Translations under genes and position numbers: made by a program | Shown here: piece by piece, positions 17,012 to 25,516 of the stretch | Position numbering within the stretch: the first letter of the stretch is position 1 | Layout of the letters: each line of letters begins with the position of its first letter | Notes under the pieces: generated by a model | Databases searched by the model: none | Seen by the model: only the letters and a program-made list of their open reading frames with translations | Told to the model about the DNA's origin: nothing | Assembly (NCBI RefSeq): GCF_900090315.1 | Contig: NZ_FMHZ01000002.1 | Location: forward strand, 4,744,501-4,808,500 | Length of the DNA: 64,000 nt | Source of the DNA: Micromonospora citrea | Lineage (GTDB): Bacteria > Actinomycetota > Actinomycetes > Mycobacteriales > Micromonosporaceae | Reading direction: 5' to 3'

Positions 17012-17731
17012 TCAGGCAGGCATGGAGGCGAAGACGACCACGTTGTCCGGGTAGCTGCGGGCGGCCTGGTCGAAGACCCCGCCGCAGGTGACCACGCGCA
17101 GGCCGGGCCGGTCGCTGGGGCCGTAGACCTGCTCGGTCGGGAACTCGTTCTTCGGGTACGCCTTCACCGACTCGACCGTGAAGGTGGCCCGCTGGCCGTC
17201 CTCGCGGGTGACCGTGATCGTGTCCCCGGGTTGCAGGGCGCCGAGGGAGAAGAAGACCGCCGGCCCCATCGCCGCCGAGTCGACGTGCCCGACGATGACC
17301 GCGTTGCCGACCTCGCCCGGGCTGGGCCCCGGCTCGTACCAGCCCGCGAGCTGCGCCTGCTCCAGCGGGGGCACCTGGACGGTGCCGTCGGGGTTGGTGC
17401 CGAGCGACATGATCGAAGCGTCGACCCCGATGCGGGGAATGGTGATCGTGGTGGGGGTGGAACGGGCGAGCCCGGTGGCGGCCCCGCGGACGACGTCCGG
17501 GTCCGCGCCGTCGGAGCCCGGCACGTCGGCGGCCGCCGGCCCGCTGCCGGCCGGCGCGGCCTGGGCCAGGGGCTGGGGAGGGCGGGGCGCGGACGTGGTC
17601 TTGAGCGAGGCGCCGATCATGCCGGCGCCCACCATCGCGAGCAGGACGACGACGGCCGCGCCGGCGGCGCGCCACGGTCTCCCGTGACGGCCGCCGGCCG
17701 GTGTCGCCGTCACGTCAGACGAAGGACTCAT
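17012..17731 (-). CDS. Class E/F-like sortase
   Basis: 239-residue membrane-anchored cysteine transpeptidase. An N-terminal membrane helix (about 22-44: RAAGAAVVVLLAMVGAGMIG) is followed by a Pro/Ala linker and a sortase beta-barrel. The catalytic triad is visible: His149 (VIVGHVDSA), Cys216 (LRVVTCGG) and Arg225 (DQAARSYPDN). PRIGVDA opens the barrel as in class E/F sortases. Its start ATG overlaps the end of the upstream repeat-protein gene by 17 bp, so the two are translated together and the upstream product is the obvious candidate substrate. No Shine-Dalgarno is visible, which fits coupling; a GTG six codons later is an alternative start. Confidence 0.88.
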   Translation of the reverse strand: MSPSSDVTATPAGGRHGRPWRAAGAAVVVLLAMVGAGMIGASLKTTSAPRPPQPLAQAAPAGSGPAAADVPGSDGADPDVVRGAATGLARSTPTTITIPRIGVDASIMSLGTNPDGTVQVPPLEQAQLAGWYEPGPSPGEVGNAVIVGHVDSAAMGPAVFFSLGALQPGDTITVTREDGQRATFTVESVKAYPKNEFPTEQVYGPSDRPGLRVVTCGGVFDQAARSYPDNVVVFASMPA

Positions 17732-18767
17732 CGGTCCGGCGCCGACGCATCAGCACGAGGCCACCCAGGGCGGCCGCGCCGAGCAGGCTCGCCCCACCGG
17801 CGGCCAGGCCCCGGTCGGTGCCGGCGCCGACGCCACCGTCACCGCCGTCGACCCCGCCGCGGGGCAGGACGACCAGTTCGCCCTCGCCGCACGAGCCCTT
17901 GAGCTTGTAGCGGCCCGGCTTGGCGTGCTCGGAGACCTCGGCCTCGCCGTAGTAGACGAAGTCCCGCTTGTGCTCCCAGCCCTTGTCCTTGCCGTAGCCC
18001 TCGGACTCCTCGTCGGACCAGCCGTTCTCGTGGCCCTTGCGGTCGCGCTCGTCCGAGCCCCACTCGTCCGAGCCGCTGCCCGCGTGGTCCTCGCGGCCGT
18101 AGTCGCCACGCTCCGAGTCCCACTTGTCCGAGCCGTAGCCCTCGTGGTCCTCGCGGCTGTAGTCACCGCGCTCCGAGCCGCGCTCGTCCGAGCCGTACCC
18201 CTTGTGGTCCTTGCGGTCCTCGCGGCCGCCCTCGGCGTCCTGGCCGTGCTCGTAGCCCTTCCAGTCCCGTCCGCCCTCGTCGGCGGCGGCGTCGGCGGCG
18301 CCCCCGCCCCGGCCGTCGGCGGCCGGCGGCTGCGGCTTCCCGGTGCCGTCGTCCGTCGGCTGCGGCTTCGGGGTCTCGTCCTTGCCGTCGTGGTCGCGGC
18401 CCTTGTCCTGGTCGCGCCCCTTGTCCTGGTCGTGGCCCTTGTCGTGGTCGCGCCCCTTGTCGTGGTCGCGCCCCTTGTCGTGGTCGCGGGAGCCCTCCTC
18501 CCCACGCCGGTCACCGCGGTCCTCGGCCGGCTTGAGCTTGACCTTGCCGGTGACCTTGGACCACACGTAGGCGTGCTCCTGGCGCTCCGTGCAGATCTCG
18601 AGCAGCTTGACCGTGTCGCCCGCCTTGACGACGTGGGGCTTGGCGTAGACCTTGCCCTCCTCGCCGTGGTTGCCGTCCGCGAACGCGATCCCCGGCGTGA
18701 ACACGAGCAGCGACGCGCCGCCGAGGGCAGCGCCCGCAACCATCTTCCCGAGCATCTTGTTTGCCAT
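17715..18767 (-). CDS. Secreted Asp/His/Lys/Gly-repeat protein with C-terminal membrane anchor
   Basis: 350-residue secreted protein, not recognised beyond its architecture. Signal peptide with likely cleavage after AFA (residue 30); a folded N-terminal part (KPHVVKAGDTVKLLEICTERQEHAYVWSKV); hexapeptide repeats RDHDKG (about six units); a Pro-rich spacer; roughly 20-residue repeats containing SERGDY and REDH; a second folded part (FVYYGEAEVSEHAKPGRYKL); then a Gly-rich segment, one hydrophobic helix and RRRR near the C-terminus. That end has the layout of a sortase substrate but no LPXTG; LPRGG is the nearest string. The ATG at 18767 is preferred to an upstream in-frame start at 18842. It is cotranscribed with the sortase. 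Confidence 0.8.
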   Translation of the reverse strand: MANKMLGKMVAGAALGGASLLVFTPGIAFADGNHGEEGKVYAKPHVVKAGDTVKLLEICTERQEHAYVWSKVTGKVKLKPAEDRGDRRGEEGSRDHDKGRDHDKGRDHDKGHDQDKGRDQDKGRDHDGKDETPKPQPTDDGTGKPQPPAADGRGGGAADAAADEGGRDWKGYEHGQDAEGGREDRKDHKGYGSDERGSERGDYSREDHEGYGSDKWDSERGDYGREDHAGSGSDEWGSDERDRKGHENGWSDEESEGYGKDKGWEHKRDFVYYGEAEVSEHAKPGRYKLKGSCGEGELVVLPRGGVDGGDGGVGAGTDRGLAAGGASLLGAAALGGLVLMRRRRTDESFV

Positions 18768-18901
18768 GACCTGCGTCACTCCATCCCTGTTGTCCTGGGC
18801 TCGGTCGACAACCGAGCTAGGAACGACGTTAGACCGTTTCACGAGCTATGCAGGGAAAGATTCGTGTTTTGACCTTTGTTGTGCAGCAGGGCGATAGACG
18901 A

Positions 18902-18919
18902 GTTAAGCCGGTTAAGTCG
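18902..18919. promoter_or_regulatory. Direct repeat in the repeat-protein/cellulase intergenic region
   Basis: GTTAAGCCG immediately followed by GTTAAGTCG, a 9-bp direct repeat (8 of 9 identical) resembling tandem half-sites of a response regulator. It lies about 135 nt upstream of the repeat-protein start, at the far side from the cellulase. The 549-bp gap 18768-19316 has no credible gene. Confidence 0.25.
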
Positions 18920-19050
18920 CTCTCGGTGGCCGGCCGCGCGGTTGCGGCCCTCGGGCGCCGCGACGCCCTCCCCGCGCCCCCCGGGCCGCCGCGGCCGCCG
19001 TCGTCCGGTCGGCGCCCCCGCCCTGCCGCCTCATCGCATCGAGGCATTGC

Positions 19051-19068
19051 CATGGAAGCGCTCCCATG
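19051..19068. promoter_or_regulatory. CebR-like operator before the cellulase gene
   Basis: CATGGAAGCGCTCCCATG, an 18-bp palindrome with one mismatch; its core TGGAAGCGCTCCCA differs from the known CebR box TGGGAGCGCTCCCA at one base. It lies about 250 nt before the GH6 start and predicts induction by cello-oligosaccharides. Confidence 0.8.
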
Positions 19069-19316
19069 CAAGAATCTCCGCACGCGGTTCTTCACGGAGC
19101 CACACCGCGCAGGCAGGAGTTCGAGGGCAACCGGTCCGCCGGGACGACCTCCCGCCCCGGCCGGCCGTCGTCGCCGGTCGCACCACCACCACGCCCGTCC
19201 GGGTCGGGCGCCCCCGAAGAATCCCGTTGGTGCCGGCGGTCGTCCGCGCAGGACGCCCATCGGGCCGTATCGCCGGGCCGTTCGCGGATCCGGTCTCGCC
19301 CAAGGAGATCAGTGGC

Positions 19317-21107
19317 ATGAATGTGTGGAGAAGGCTGTCCGGTCCACGCCGGGCCCTCGCGCTCGGCGGCGCGGGCGCCCTGGTCGCGGGCGGACTGGTG
19401 ACCCTTCCGGTCACCGTGGCGCACGCCGCCACCCAGTGCGACGTGTCGTACACGACCAGCGACTGGCAGGGCGGGTTCACCGCCACCGTCAACATCAAGA
19501 ACGTCGGCGACGCCCTCAACGGCTGGACGCTGGGCTTCACCTTCCCCGACGGCAACCAGCGGGTGCAGCAGGGCTGGTCGGCCCGGTGGTCGCAGACGGG
19601 CCAGAACGTCACCGCGCAGAGCGAGTCCTGGAACGGATCGGTGGCCAGCGGGGCCACCGTCAGCATCGGCTTCAACGGCTCGTGGAGCGGCAGCAACCCG
19701 AAGCCCACGTCGTTCACCCTCAACGGGGTGACCTGCAACGGCGGCACCACCCCCACGACCCCGCCGCCCACCACGCCGCCGCCGACGACCCCGCCGCCCA
19801 CCACGCCGCCGCCGACGACCCCGCCGCCCACCACGCCCCCGCCCGGGCAGCGCGTCGACAACCCGTACCTGAACGCCCAGGGGTACGTGAACCCGGAGTG
19901 GAAGGCGAAAGCCGAGTCCGTGCCGGGCGGCAACCGGGTGTCGAACAACCCGACCGCCGTGTGGCTGGACCGGATCGCCGCCATCAACGGCACCCCCGAC
20001 AGCAGCTCCAACGGCGCGATGGGCGTCCGGGACCACCTGGACGAGGCGCTGGAGCAGGGCGCGAAGTACATCCAGTTCGTCATCTACAACCTGCCCGGCC
20101 GGGACTGCTCGGCGCTGGCCTCCAACGGTGAGCTGGGCCCGAACGAGCTGCCCCGCTACAAGGCCGAGTACATCGACCCGATCGCCGCGATCCAGGGCGA
20201 CCCGAAGTACGCCGGCCTGCGGATCATCAACATCATCGAGATCGACTCGCTGCCGAACCTGGTGACCAACACCTCGGGCAACCCCGGCGGCACCGCGATG
20301 TGCGACACGGTCAAGGCCAACGGCGCGTACGTCAACGGCGTCGGGTACGCCCTGGCGAAGCTCGGCGCCATCGGCAACGTCTACAACTACATCGACGCCG
20401 CCCACCACGGCTGGATCGGCTGGGACAGCAACTTCGGCCCGACCGCCGACCAGCTGAAGGCCGCCGCCGTGGCGTCCGGCAGCACGGTGGCCAACGTGCA
20501 CGGCTTCATCGTCAACACGGCCAACTACTCCGCCCTGCGGGAGCCGTACGTCAAGATCACCGACACGGTCAACGGCCAGACGGTGCGGCAGTCCAAGTGG
20601 ATCGACTGGAACCAGTACGTCGACGAGCTGTCGTTCGCCCAGGCGTTCCGGCAGAAGCTGGTCTCCGTCGGCTTCGACAGCAACATCGGCATGCTGATCG
20701 ACACCTCCCGCAACGGCTGGGGCGGCTCCGCCCGGCCCACCGGCCCGGGCGCGACGACCAGCGTGGACACCTACGTCAACGGCGGCCGGGTGGACCGGCG
20801 GATCCACGCCGGCAACTGGTGCAACCAGGCCGGCGCCGGCCTGGGCGAGCGCCCCAAGGCCGCCCCGGAGCCGGGCATCGACGCGTACGTCTGGGTGAAG
20901 CCCCCGGGCGAGTCGGACGGCTCCAGCAAGGAGATCCCCAACAACGAGGGCAAGGGCTTCGACCGGATGTGCGACCCGACCTACACCGGCAACGCCCGCA
21001 ACGGCAACAACATGAGCGGCGCCCTGCCGGACGCCCCGATCTCGGGCGCCTGGTTCCCCGCGCAGTTCACCCAGCTCATGCAGAACGCGTACCCGCCGCT
21101 GTCCTGA
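19317..21107 (+). CDS. Secreted GH6 cellulase (cellobiohydrolase type) with CBM2
   Basis: 596-residue exported cellulase that releases cellobiose from crystalline cellulose. Signal peptide to about residue 37 (VAHA), CBM2 at 38-142 (CDVSYTTSDWQGGFTATVNI to VTCNGG) with the usual exposed Trp residues, a (TTPPP)n linker at about 143-176, then a GH6 catalytic domain (about 180-596). FVIYNLPGRDCSALASNGE carries the catalytic-loop Asp; INIIEIDSLPNLVTN and DAAHHGWIGWDSNF follow. The long C-terminal half, ending WVKPPGESDGSS and GAWFPAQFTQLMQNAYPPL, favours cellobiohydrolase over endoglucanase. ATG at 19317 follows AAGGAGAT. A CebR-like box lies upstream; no other cellulase gene is nearby. Confidence 0.93.
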   Translation: MNVWRRLSGPRRALALGGAGALVAGGLVTLPVTVAHAATQCDVSYTTSDWQGGFTATVNIKNVGDALNGWTLGFTFPDGNQRVQQGWSARWSQTGQNVTAQSESWNGSVASGATVSIGFNGSWSGSNPKPTSFTLNGVTCNGGTTPTTPPPTTPPPTTPPPTTPPPTTPPPTTPPPGQRVDNPYLNAQGYVNPEWKAKAESVPGGNRVSNNPTAVWLDRIAAINGTPDSSSNGAMGVRDHLDEALEQGAKYIQFVIYNLPGRDCSALASNGELGPNELPRYKAEYIDPIAAIQGDPKYAGLRIINIIEIDSLPNLVTNTSGNPGGTAMCDTVKANGAYVNGVGYALAKLGAIGNVYNYIDAAHHGWIGWDSNFGPTADQLKAAAVASGSTVANVHGFIVNTANYSALREPYVKITDTVNGQTVRQSKWIDWNQYVDELSFAQAFRQKLVSVGFDSNIGMLIDTSRNGWGGSARPTGPGATTSVDTYVNGGRVDRRIHAGNWCNQAGAGLGERPKAAPEPGIDAYVWVKPPGESDGSSKEIPNNEGKGFDRMCDPTYTGNARNGNNMSGALPDAPISGAWFPAQFTQLMQNAYPPLS

Positions 21108-21163
21108 CCCCGGCGCCCACCCGCCGCTGGCAGTAGGTGAGGCACTCCAGCGGCAGGTTCCCC

Positions 21164-21204
21164 GGGCCCCTGGTCCGACCGCTCGGCGGTCGGGCCAGGG
21201 GCCC
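21164..21204. terminator. Terminator hairpin between convergent genes
   Basis: 19-nt arms (21164-21182 and 21186-21204) with one G/T wobble and a 3-nt loop, between the cellulase stop and the convergent hypothetical gene. Confidence 0.75.
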
Positions 21205-21219
21205 ACTCGCGTACCCCGG

Positions 21220-21603
21220 TCAGGGGACCGTCTTCTCGATCGCCGCCCGGCCCATCTCCGCCAGGTCGCGCCGGGCCCGCTCGACGTTCTCCGGCGTCAG
21301 GTCCTGGCCCCGGGCCGCGACCAGGTCCTCCGGCTCCCAGGGCTGCTCCGCGCCGGTGCGGATGTTGTCCGGGGCCGCCCCCGTGCCGGTGCCGGTGGCT
21401 CCCGTGCCGGCGGCGTACGGGTCGCCGATCAGCTCGTCGGTGGGTGCTCCGCCCGCCGGCCGGTCGCCGGGCTCCGTGAACGACGGGGTGTCCCGGTCGG
21501 CGCCGCCGCCGGTCATCAGCTGGGGGACGCCGGTGTCGTCCTCGACCGCCGCGGCCACCTCGGGGCTCTCCTCCAGCGGTCGGTCACGGTCACGATCCGT
21601 CAT
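21220..21603 (-). CDS. Small acidic hypothetical protein
   Basis: 127 residues, no recognised domain. The first 85 residues are Asp/Glu/Gly/Pro-rich and probably disordered (TGGGADRDTP, GTGATGTGTG); the last 40 are predicted helical (LTPENVERARRDLAEMGRAA). The ATG at 21603 is well supported by GGAGGG. It lies downstream of the two symporter-associated genes with an 86-bp gap. No function is proposed. Confidence 0.7.
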   Translation of the reverse strand: MTDRDRDRPLEESPEVAAAVEDDTGVPQLMTGGGADRDTPSFTEPGDRPAGGAPTDELIGDPYAAGTGATGTGTGAAPDNIRTGAEQPWEPEDLVAARGQDLTPENVERARRDLAEMGRAAIEKTVP

Positions 21604-21689
21604 ATCGCTGCCCTCCTGCCGCCAGGTGGTGTCCTGATCCTCCTCGCGTACCCCACGTGGCGGCGCCCATGCCCGGAACGGCGGGCCGG

Positions 21690-22019
21690 TCAGCGACCCT
21701 CGCCGGGCGGCTCCGACGACGGGGCCGGGGACTCCGGCGGCTGCGCCGGGTTGCGCCACTGCCACAGCAGCATCAGCACGCCGAACGCCAGCATGCCGAG
21801 GCCCGCCCAGAGGTTGATCCGCACCCCCTGCGCCTTCTCCACGGCGGTGGCGCCGTCGAAGACGCCGACCAGGGTGACGATCACCCCGTACACCGTGAAG
21901 AGACCGCCGATCACCCGACGGATGTCGAACAGCCGCGCGGCGGCGGACCGCCGGCGGGCCTCCTCGGTGGCCCGCACCATGTGGTCGTGCCCCCGGGGGT
22001 TGAGGTTCTCCATCGACAT
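21690..22019 (-). CDS. Small membrane protein next to the symporter
   Basis: 109 residues with two clear membrane helices (about 36-56, VIGGLFTVYGVIVTLVGVF, and about 70-87, LWAGLGMLAFGVLMLLW), a charged N-terminus and a Pro-rich C-terminal tail. It follows the symporter gene by 16 bp, so it is in its operon and may be an accessory subunit; that role is inferred from position only. ATG at 22019 follows AAGGGG; an ATG two codons on is possible. Confidence 0.75.
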   Translation of the reverse strand: MSMENLNPRGHDHMVRATEEARRRSAAARLFDIRRVIGGLFTVYGVIVTLVGVFDGATAVEKAQGVRINLWAGLGMLAFGVLMLLWQWRNPAQPPESPAPSSEPPGEGR

Positions 22020-22035
22020 GGTCGCGCACCCCTTT

Positions 22036-23694
22036 CTAGAAGACCGGCAGGTAGAGCAGGAGGGAGAGCACCACCGCGATCAGGCCGAGCAGCACCGGCG
22101 ACCGCCACCAGACCCGGTCGCCGGCCAGCACGTCGCCCGTCAGGTCGACGTCGCCCGCGCCGTAGACCAGCCCGCGCAGGTCCTCGTCCCGCTTCGGCGC
22201 GGTGAACGGGGTGACCACGGCGGCGACGACGGCCGCCGTGACGAACGCGATGCCGGCGCCCCAGAAGCTCTCCTCCAGGTCGGAGTTGAAGTGGATCACC
22301 CCGGCCTTGTAGAGCAGGTAGGTGGCCAGCGCGGCCAGGGTGCCGAAGAGCAGGGAGAGGAAGCCGGCCGCCGCGCTCATCCGCCGCCAGAACATGCCGA
22401 TGATGAAGGTGGCGAACAGCGGCGCGTTGAACAGCGAGAAGAGCGCCTGGATGTAGTTCATGATGTTGCTGAAGCCGGCGGCGATGAACGCCGTGCCGAT
22501 GCCGACCAGCACGCCGCCGACCGTCGCCCACCGGCCGATGCGGATGTAGTGGTCGTCGGGGCGGTCCCGGCGTACGTACTGCTGCCAGATGTCGTAGGTG
22601 AACACGGTGTTGAAGCCGCTGACGTTCGCCGCCATGCCGGCCATGAACGACGCGACCAGGCCGGTCACCGCGATCCCGAGCACGCCGTTGGGCAGCAGGT
22701 CGCGCATCAGCAGCGGGATCGCGTTGTTGTAGACCAGGTCGCCGCTCTCCGCGCCGAGCCCCTGCACCGTCACCAGGGCGACCAGGCCGGGGATCACCGT
22801 GACCACCGGGATGAGCAGCTTCGGGTACGCGGCGATGATCGGCGTCCGCCGGGCGGCGCTCATGTTCTTGGCCGACAGGGCGCGCTGCACCTCGGCGAAG
22901 TTGGTCGTCCAGTAGCCGAAGGAGAGCACGAAGCCGAGGCCGAAGACGATGCCGATCCAGTGCGCGCCGAGCGGGTTGGCGGTGCCGCCCGTGTCCTGCC
23001 AGGTGTGCAGCCCCGCCTCGCCCAGCTTCGACTCGCGCACCGCGTCCATCAGGCCGCCGACGCCGCCCACCTTGACCAGGCCCAGGATCGTGATCGGCAG
23101 CAGGCCCGCGATGATCACGAAGAACTGGAGCACCTCGTTGTAGATCGCCCCGGAGAGCCCGCCCACCGTGATGTACGCCAGCACGATCAGCGCGCCGACC
23201 ACGATGGCGACCCAGAGCGGCCAGCCGAGCAGCGCCTGCATGATCAGCGCCAGCGCGTAGAGGTTCACCCCGGCGATGAGCACCTGGGCGGCGGCGAAGC
23301 TGAGCGCGTTCAGCAGGTGGGTGGGGCGGTTGAAGCGCAGCCGCAGGTACTCGGGCACGCTGCGGACCTTGGAACCGTAGTAGAAGGGCATCATCACGAT
23401 GCCGAGGAAGACCATGGCCGGCACGGCGCCGATCCAGTAGTAGTGCAGCGTCATCGCGCCGTACTGGGCGCCGTTGGCGGCCATGCCGATGATCTCCAAC
23501 GCGCCCAGGTTGGCGGAGACGAAGGCCAGCCCGGTCACCCAGGCGGGCAGGGAGCGGCCGGAGAGGAAGAAGTCGACGCTGGTCCTGATGGCCCGCCGGG
23601 CGGCGAAGCCGACGCCGAGCACCGTGACGAAGTAGAGCGCCAGGATTCCGTAGTCCAGGGCGTTCATGCTCAGCCGGAGGCCACCGTCGTCCAT
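22036..23694 (-). CDS. Sodium:solute symporter (SSS family)
   Basis: 552-residue polytopic transporter, about 13-14 membrane helices, that moves an organic solute with Na+. Begins ALDYGILALYFVTVLGVGF; the family-typical segments FFLSGRSLPAWVTGLAFVSANLGALEIIGM and FGYWTTNFAEVQRALSAKN are present, the latter like the sugar-transporting vSGLT branch. Substrate is not determinable; a sugar is a fair guess. ATG at 23694 has AAAGGG nine bases upstream. A small membrane protein gene follows at 16 bp, probably cotranscribed. Confidence 0.88.
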   Translation of the reverse strand: MDDGGLRLSMNALDYGILALYFVTVLGVGFAARRAIRTSVDFFLSGRSLPAWVTGLAFVSANLGALEIIGMAANGAQYGAMTLHYYWIGAVPAMVFLGIVMMPFYYGSKVRSVPEYLRLRFNRPTHLLNALSFAAAQVLIAGVNLYALALIMQALLGWPLWVAIVVGALIVLAYITVGGLSGAIYNEVLQFFVIIAGLLPITILGLVKVGGVGGLMDAVRESKLGEAGLHTWQDTGGTANPLGAHWIGIVFGLGFVLSFGYWTTNFAEVQRALSAKNMSAARRTPIIAAYPKLLIPVVTVIPGLVALVTVQGLGAESGDLVYNNAIPLLMRDLLPNGVLGIAVTGLVASFMAGMAANVSGFNTVFTYDIWQQYVRRDRPDDHYIRIGRWATVGGVLVGIGTAFIAAGFSNIMNYIQALFSLFNAPLFATFIIGMFWRRMSAAAGFLSLLFGTLAALATYLLYKAGVIHFNSDLEESFWGAGIAFVTAAVVAAVVTPFTAPKRDEDLRGLVYGAGDVDLTGDVLAGDRVWWRSPVLLGLIAVVLSLLLYLPVF

Positions 23695-23821
23695 CCCGTC
23701 ACCCTTTCCTCGACCGGCCGCGCCGGATGAGTGCGTGCGTGTCCAGTTACCCGGTACGCGAAGTTAGATGCCTGGAGCGGCCCGGACGTGCGACGGGGAT
23801 TCGCGCGCCGCCGGGTGGACA

Positions 23822-23863
23822 CGACGGGGCGCCCCGGCCGGTGCCTGCCGGGGCGCCCCGTCG
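23822..23863. terminator. Terminator hairpin after the paralogous-domain operon
   Basis: Perfect 17-nt arms (23822-23838 and 23847-23863, core GGGGCGCCCC) with an 8-nt loop, 5 nt beyond the stop of the minus-strand gene ending at 23869. Confidence 0.85.
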
Positions 23864-23868
23864 AGCGG

Positions 23869-24912
23869 TCAGCGGCCGAGGACGCGGTCCAGGAAGTCGC
23901 GGTAGTGGCGGACCGCCATCCGCAGTTGCTCGGTGTCGGCCGAGCCGGCGTCCTGCCAGCCGCCCAGCTTGTTCTTCTGCGCGGACAGCGCCGAGGCGAG
24001 CGCCTGGATGGCCTCGTCGACCAGCGACTGCGCCTCCCCGGCCGCCGCCCGCGGGTCGTCCACGAACCGCAGCTGGACGTCCCGCCAGCGGTCCCGGAAG
24101 CCCTGCGCGGTCGCCGGGTCCAGGAGCGAGGCCGGCTCGGCGGCCACCGTCGACCCGGCCGGCCGGGACGTCCCGGCGTCCTCCAGCGTGCCCGGGGTGC
24201 CGGCGCGCCCGGGCGAGGTGTGTTCGGTGTCCGGGTCCACCATCGCGGGGGTGGCGCTGCCGTACCCGGCCCCGCCGGCGGCGGCCGTCTCCGGGTCGCC
24301 GGTCCGCCCGGTCACGTCGGCCCGGCGCTCCGGTCGGCCGTCGGTGGCGTCCGGCGGCAGCACGGTCGTGCCGCGCCGGCCCTCCCCGCGCCCGTCCTCC
24401 CCCTGCCCGCCGAGGCGGTCCTCCCCGTGCCCGCTCGCGCCGTGACCGCCGGCGCGGTGGAACTCCGCCGTCGGGTCGGCCCGACGGCCCTCGCGCTCGC
24501 CGTCCACGGCCCCGTCGCCGGGCCGGGCGGTCCACTCGGCGCGCGGGTCGGGCTCGTTCTCCGGACTCGGGTTCGCCAGGGCGGACGCGGCCACCGCCCC
24601 ACCGACCGTGGTGGCGCCGAAGGCCGTGGGCACCGGACCCGGCTCGTGGAACTCCGGCCGGCCACCGTCGGTGTCCCGGCCGCGGGATCGCGCCGCGTCG
24701 GCGTCCCGGCCGCCGGACCGCCCGCCGTCGGTGGCGCGGTCCGGGGCGCGCTCGCCGGCGACCGCCGGGTCGTCGAAGGTGCCCCGGTCGTCGAGGGCGT
24801 CCTCGGGCACCTCGGACCGGCTGGCCTGGTCGCCGGGCGGCGGCACCGGTACCGGCGCGGAGCGGACGGCCTCGGGGTGCGTGTTCTCCACCCGCTGCTC
24901 TTCCTGTCGCAT
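23869..24912 (-). CDS. Hypothetical protein: disordered region plus a conserved C-terminal helical domain
   Basis: 347 residues. The first ~240 are Arg/Asp/Gly/Glu-rich and look disordered (GGRSGGRDADAARSRGRD), with a short hydrophobic patch near 100 (AFGATTVGGAVAASALA). The last ~90 form a helical domain, FRDRWRDVQLRFVDDP ... RMAVRHYRDFLDRVLG, that matches the domain of the upstream gene product. ATG at 24912 after AGGAGA. The two genes are 10 bp apart and cotranscribed. No known function; the shared domain suggests the products act on the same partner. Confidence 0.72.
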   Translation of the reverse strand: MRQEEQRVENTHPEAVRSAPVPVPPPGDQASRSEVPEDALDDRGTFDDPAVAGERAPDRATDGGRSGGRDADAARSRGRDTDGGRPEFHEPGPVPTAFGATTVGGAVAASALANPSPENEPDPRAEWTARPGDGAVDGEREGRRADPTAEFHRAGGHGASGHGEDRLGGQGEDGRGEGRRGTTVLPPDATDGRPERRADVTGRTGDPETAAAGGAGYGSATPAMVDPDTEHTSPGRAGTPGTLEDAGTSRPAGSTVAAEPASLLDPATAQGFRDRWRDVQLRFVDDPRAAAGEAQSLVDEAIQALASALSAQKNKLGGWQDAGSADTEQLRMAVRHYRDFLDRVLGR

Positions 24913-24922
24913 CGCGGTCTCC

Positions 24923-25516
24923 TCAGCGGCTCGTGACGTCGTGCTGACTGTCCGGACTGCGCTGCTCGGGCGGCCGGTGTCCCACCGGCTCCTCGCCGAG
25001 CAGGTCGGCGAAGAGGGCGCGGTAGTGGACGACCGCCTGGCGGAGCTCCTCGGTGCTGGCCTCGCCGCGCGAGTTGCGCAGGTGGATCTCGTGGGCGTCG
25101 CGGTAGTGGCCCAGCGTCCGGGCGTGTTCCACGGAAAGATGGGCGATCTGGTCGGAGAAGTCACCGGTCGGGTAGCCGCGTTCGGCGATGAGCCGCGTGA
25201 CGAGTTCGTCCGCGTCGCCCACGGTTTCGGCGGGCGAGTCCACGAAGCGGACCTGCAACTCCTCCCAGGCGGCGGCGTAGCGGGCGCGGGACTCGGGCGC
25301 GAGCGGGGTGAGCGCGAGCTCGGCGTGCCGGCGCTCCCGCTCCCGCAGCTCCCGCTCGGCGGCGGTACGGCTGTCCTGCTCGGCGACGGCGCGGTCGTAC
25401 TCGGGACCGAACCGAGACCGCAGCGCCCGGCGGCGCGCGTATGACCGGGCGGCCACGGCCAGCGCCGCGATCACCAGCACGACGAGAACTATGACGATTA
25501 CCTGCGTGGGCGACAT
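24923..25516 (-). CDS. Membrane-anchored hypothetical protein with a conserved helical domain
   Basis: 197 residues: one N-terminal membrane helix (about 4-24, TQVIVIVLVVLVIAALAVAA), a basic and coiled stretch (YARRRALRSRFGPEYDRAV; RTAAERELRERERRHAEL), then a helical domain (about 80-180) with WEELQVRFVDSPAETVGDADELV and TEELRQAVVHYRALFADLLGE. The domain is repeated in the downstream product. ATG at 25516 after AGGAGGAG. I recognise it as a conserved actinobacterial hypothetical without a function. Confidence 0.75.
   Translation of the reverse strand: MSPTQVIVIVLVVLVIAALAVAARSYARRRALRSRFGPEYDRAVAEQDSRTAAERELRERERRHAELALTPLAPESRARYAAAWEELQVRFVDSPAETVGDADELVTRLIAERGYPTGDFSDQIAHLSVEHARTLGHYRDAHEIHLRNSRGEASTEELRQAVVHYRALFADLLGEEPVGHRPPEQRSPDSQHDVTSR

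Noticed and set aside
18848..20131. Plus-strand frame beginning at 18848 before the cellulase
   Set aside because: It runs out of frame through the cellulase gene, has no ribosome site, and is Arg/Pro-rich.
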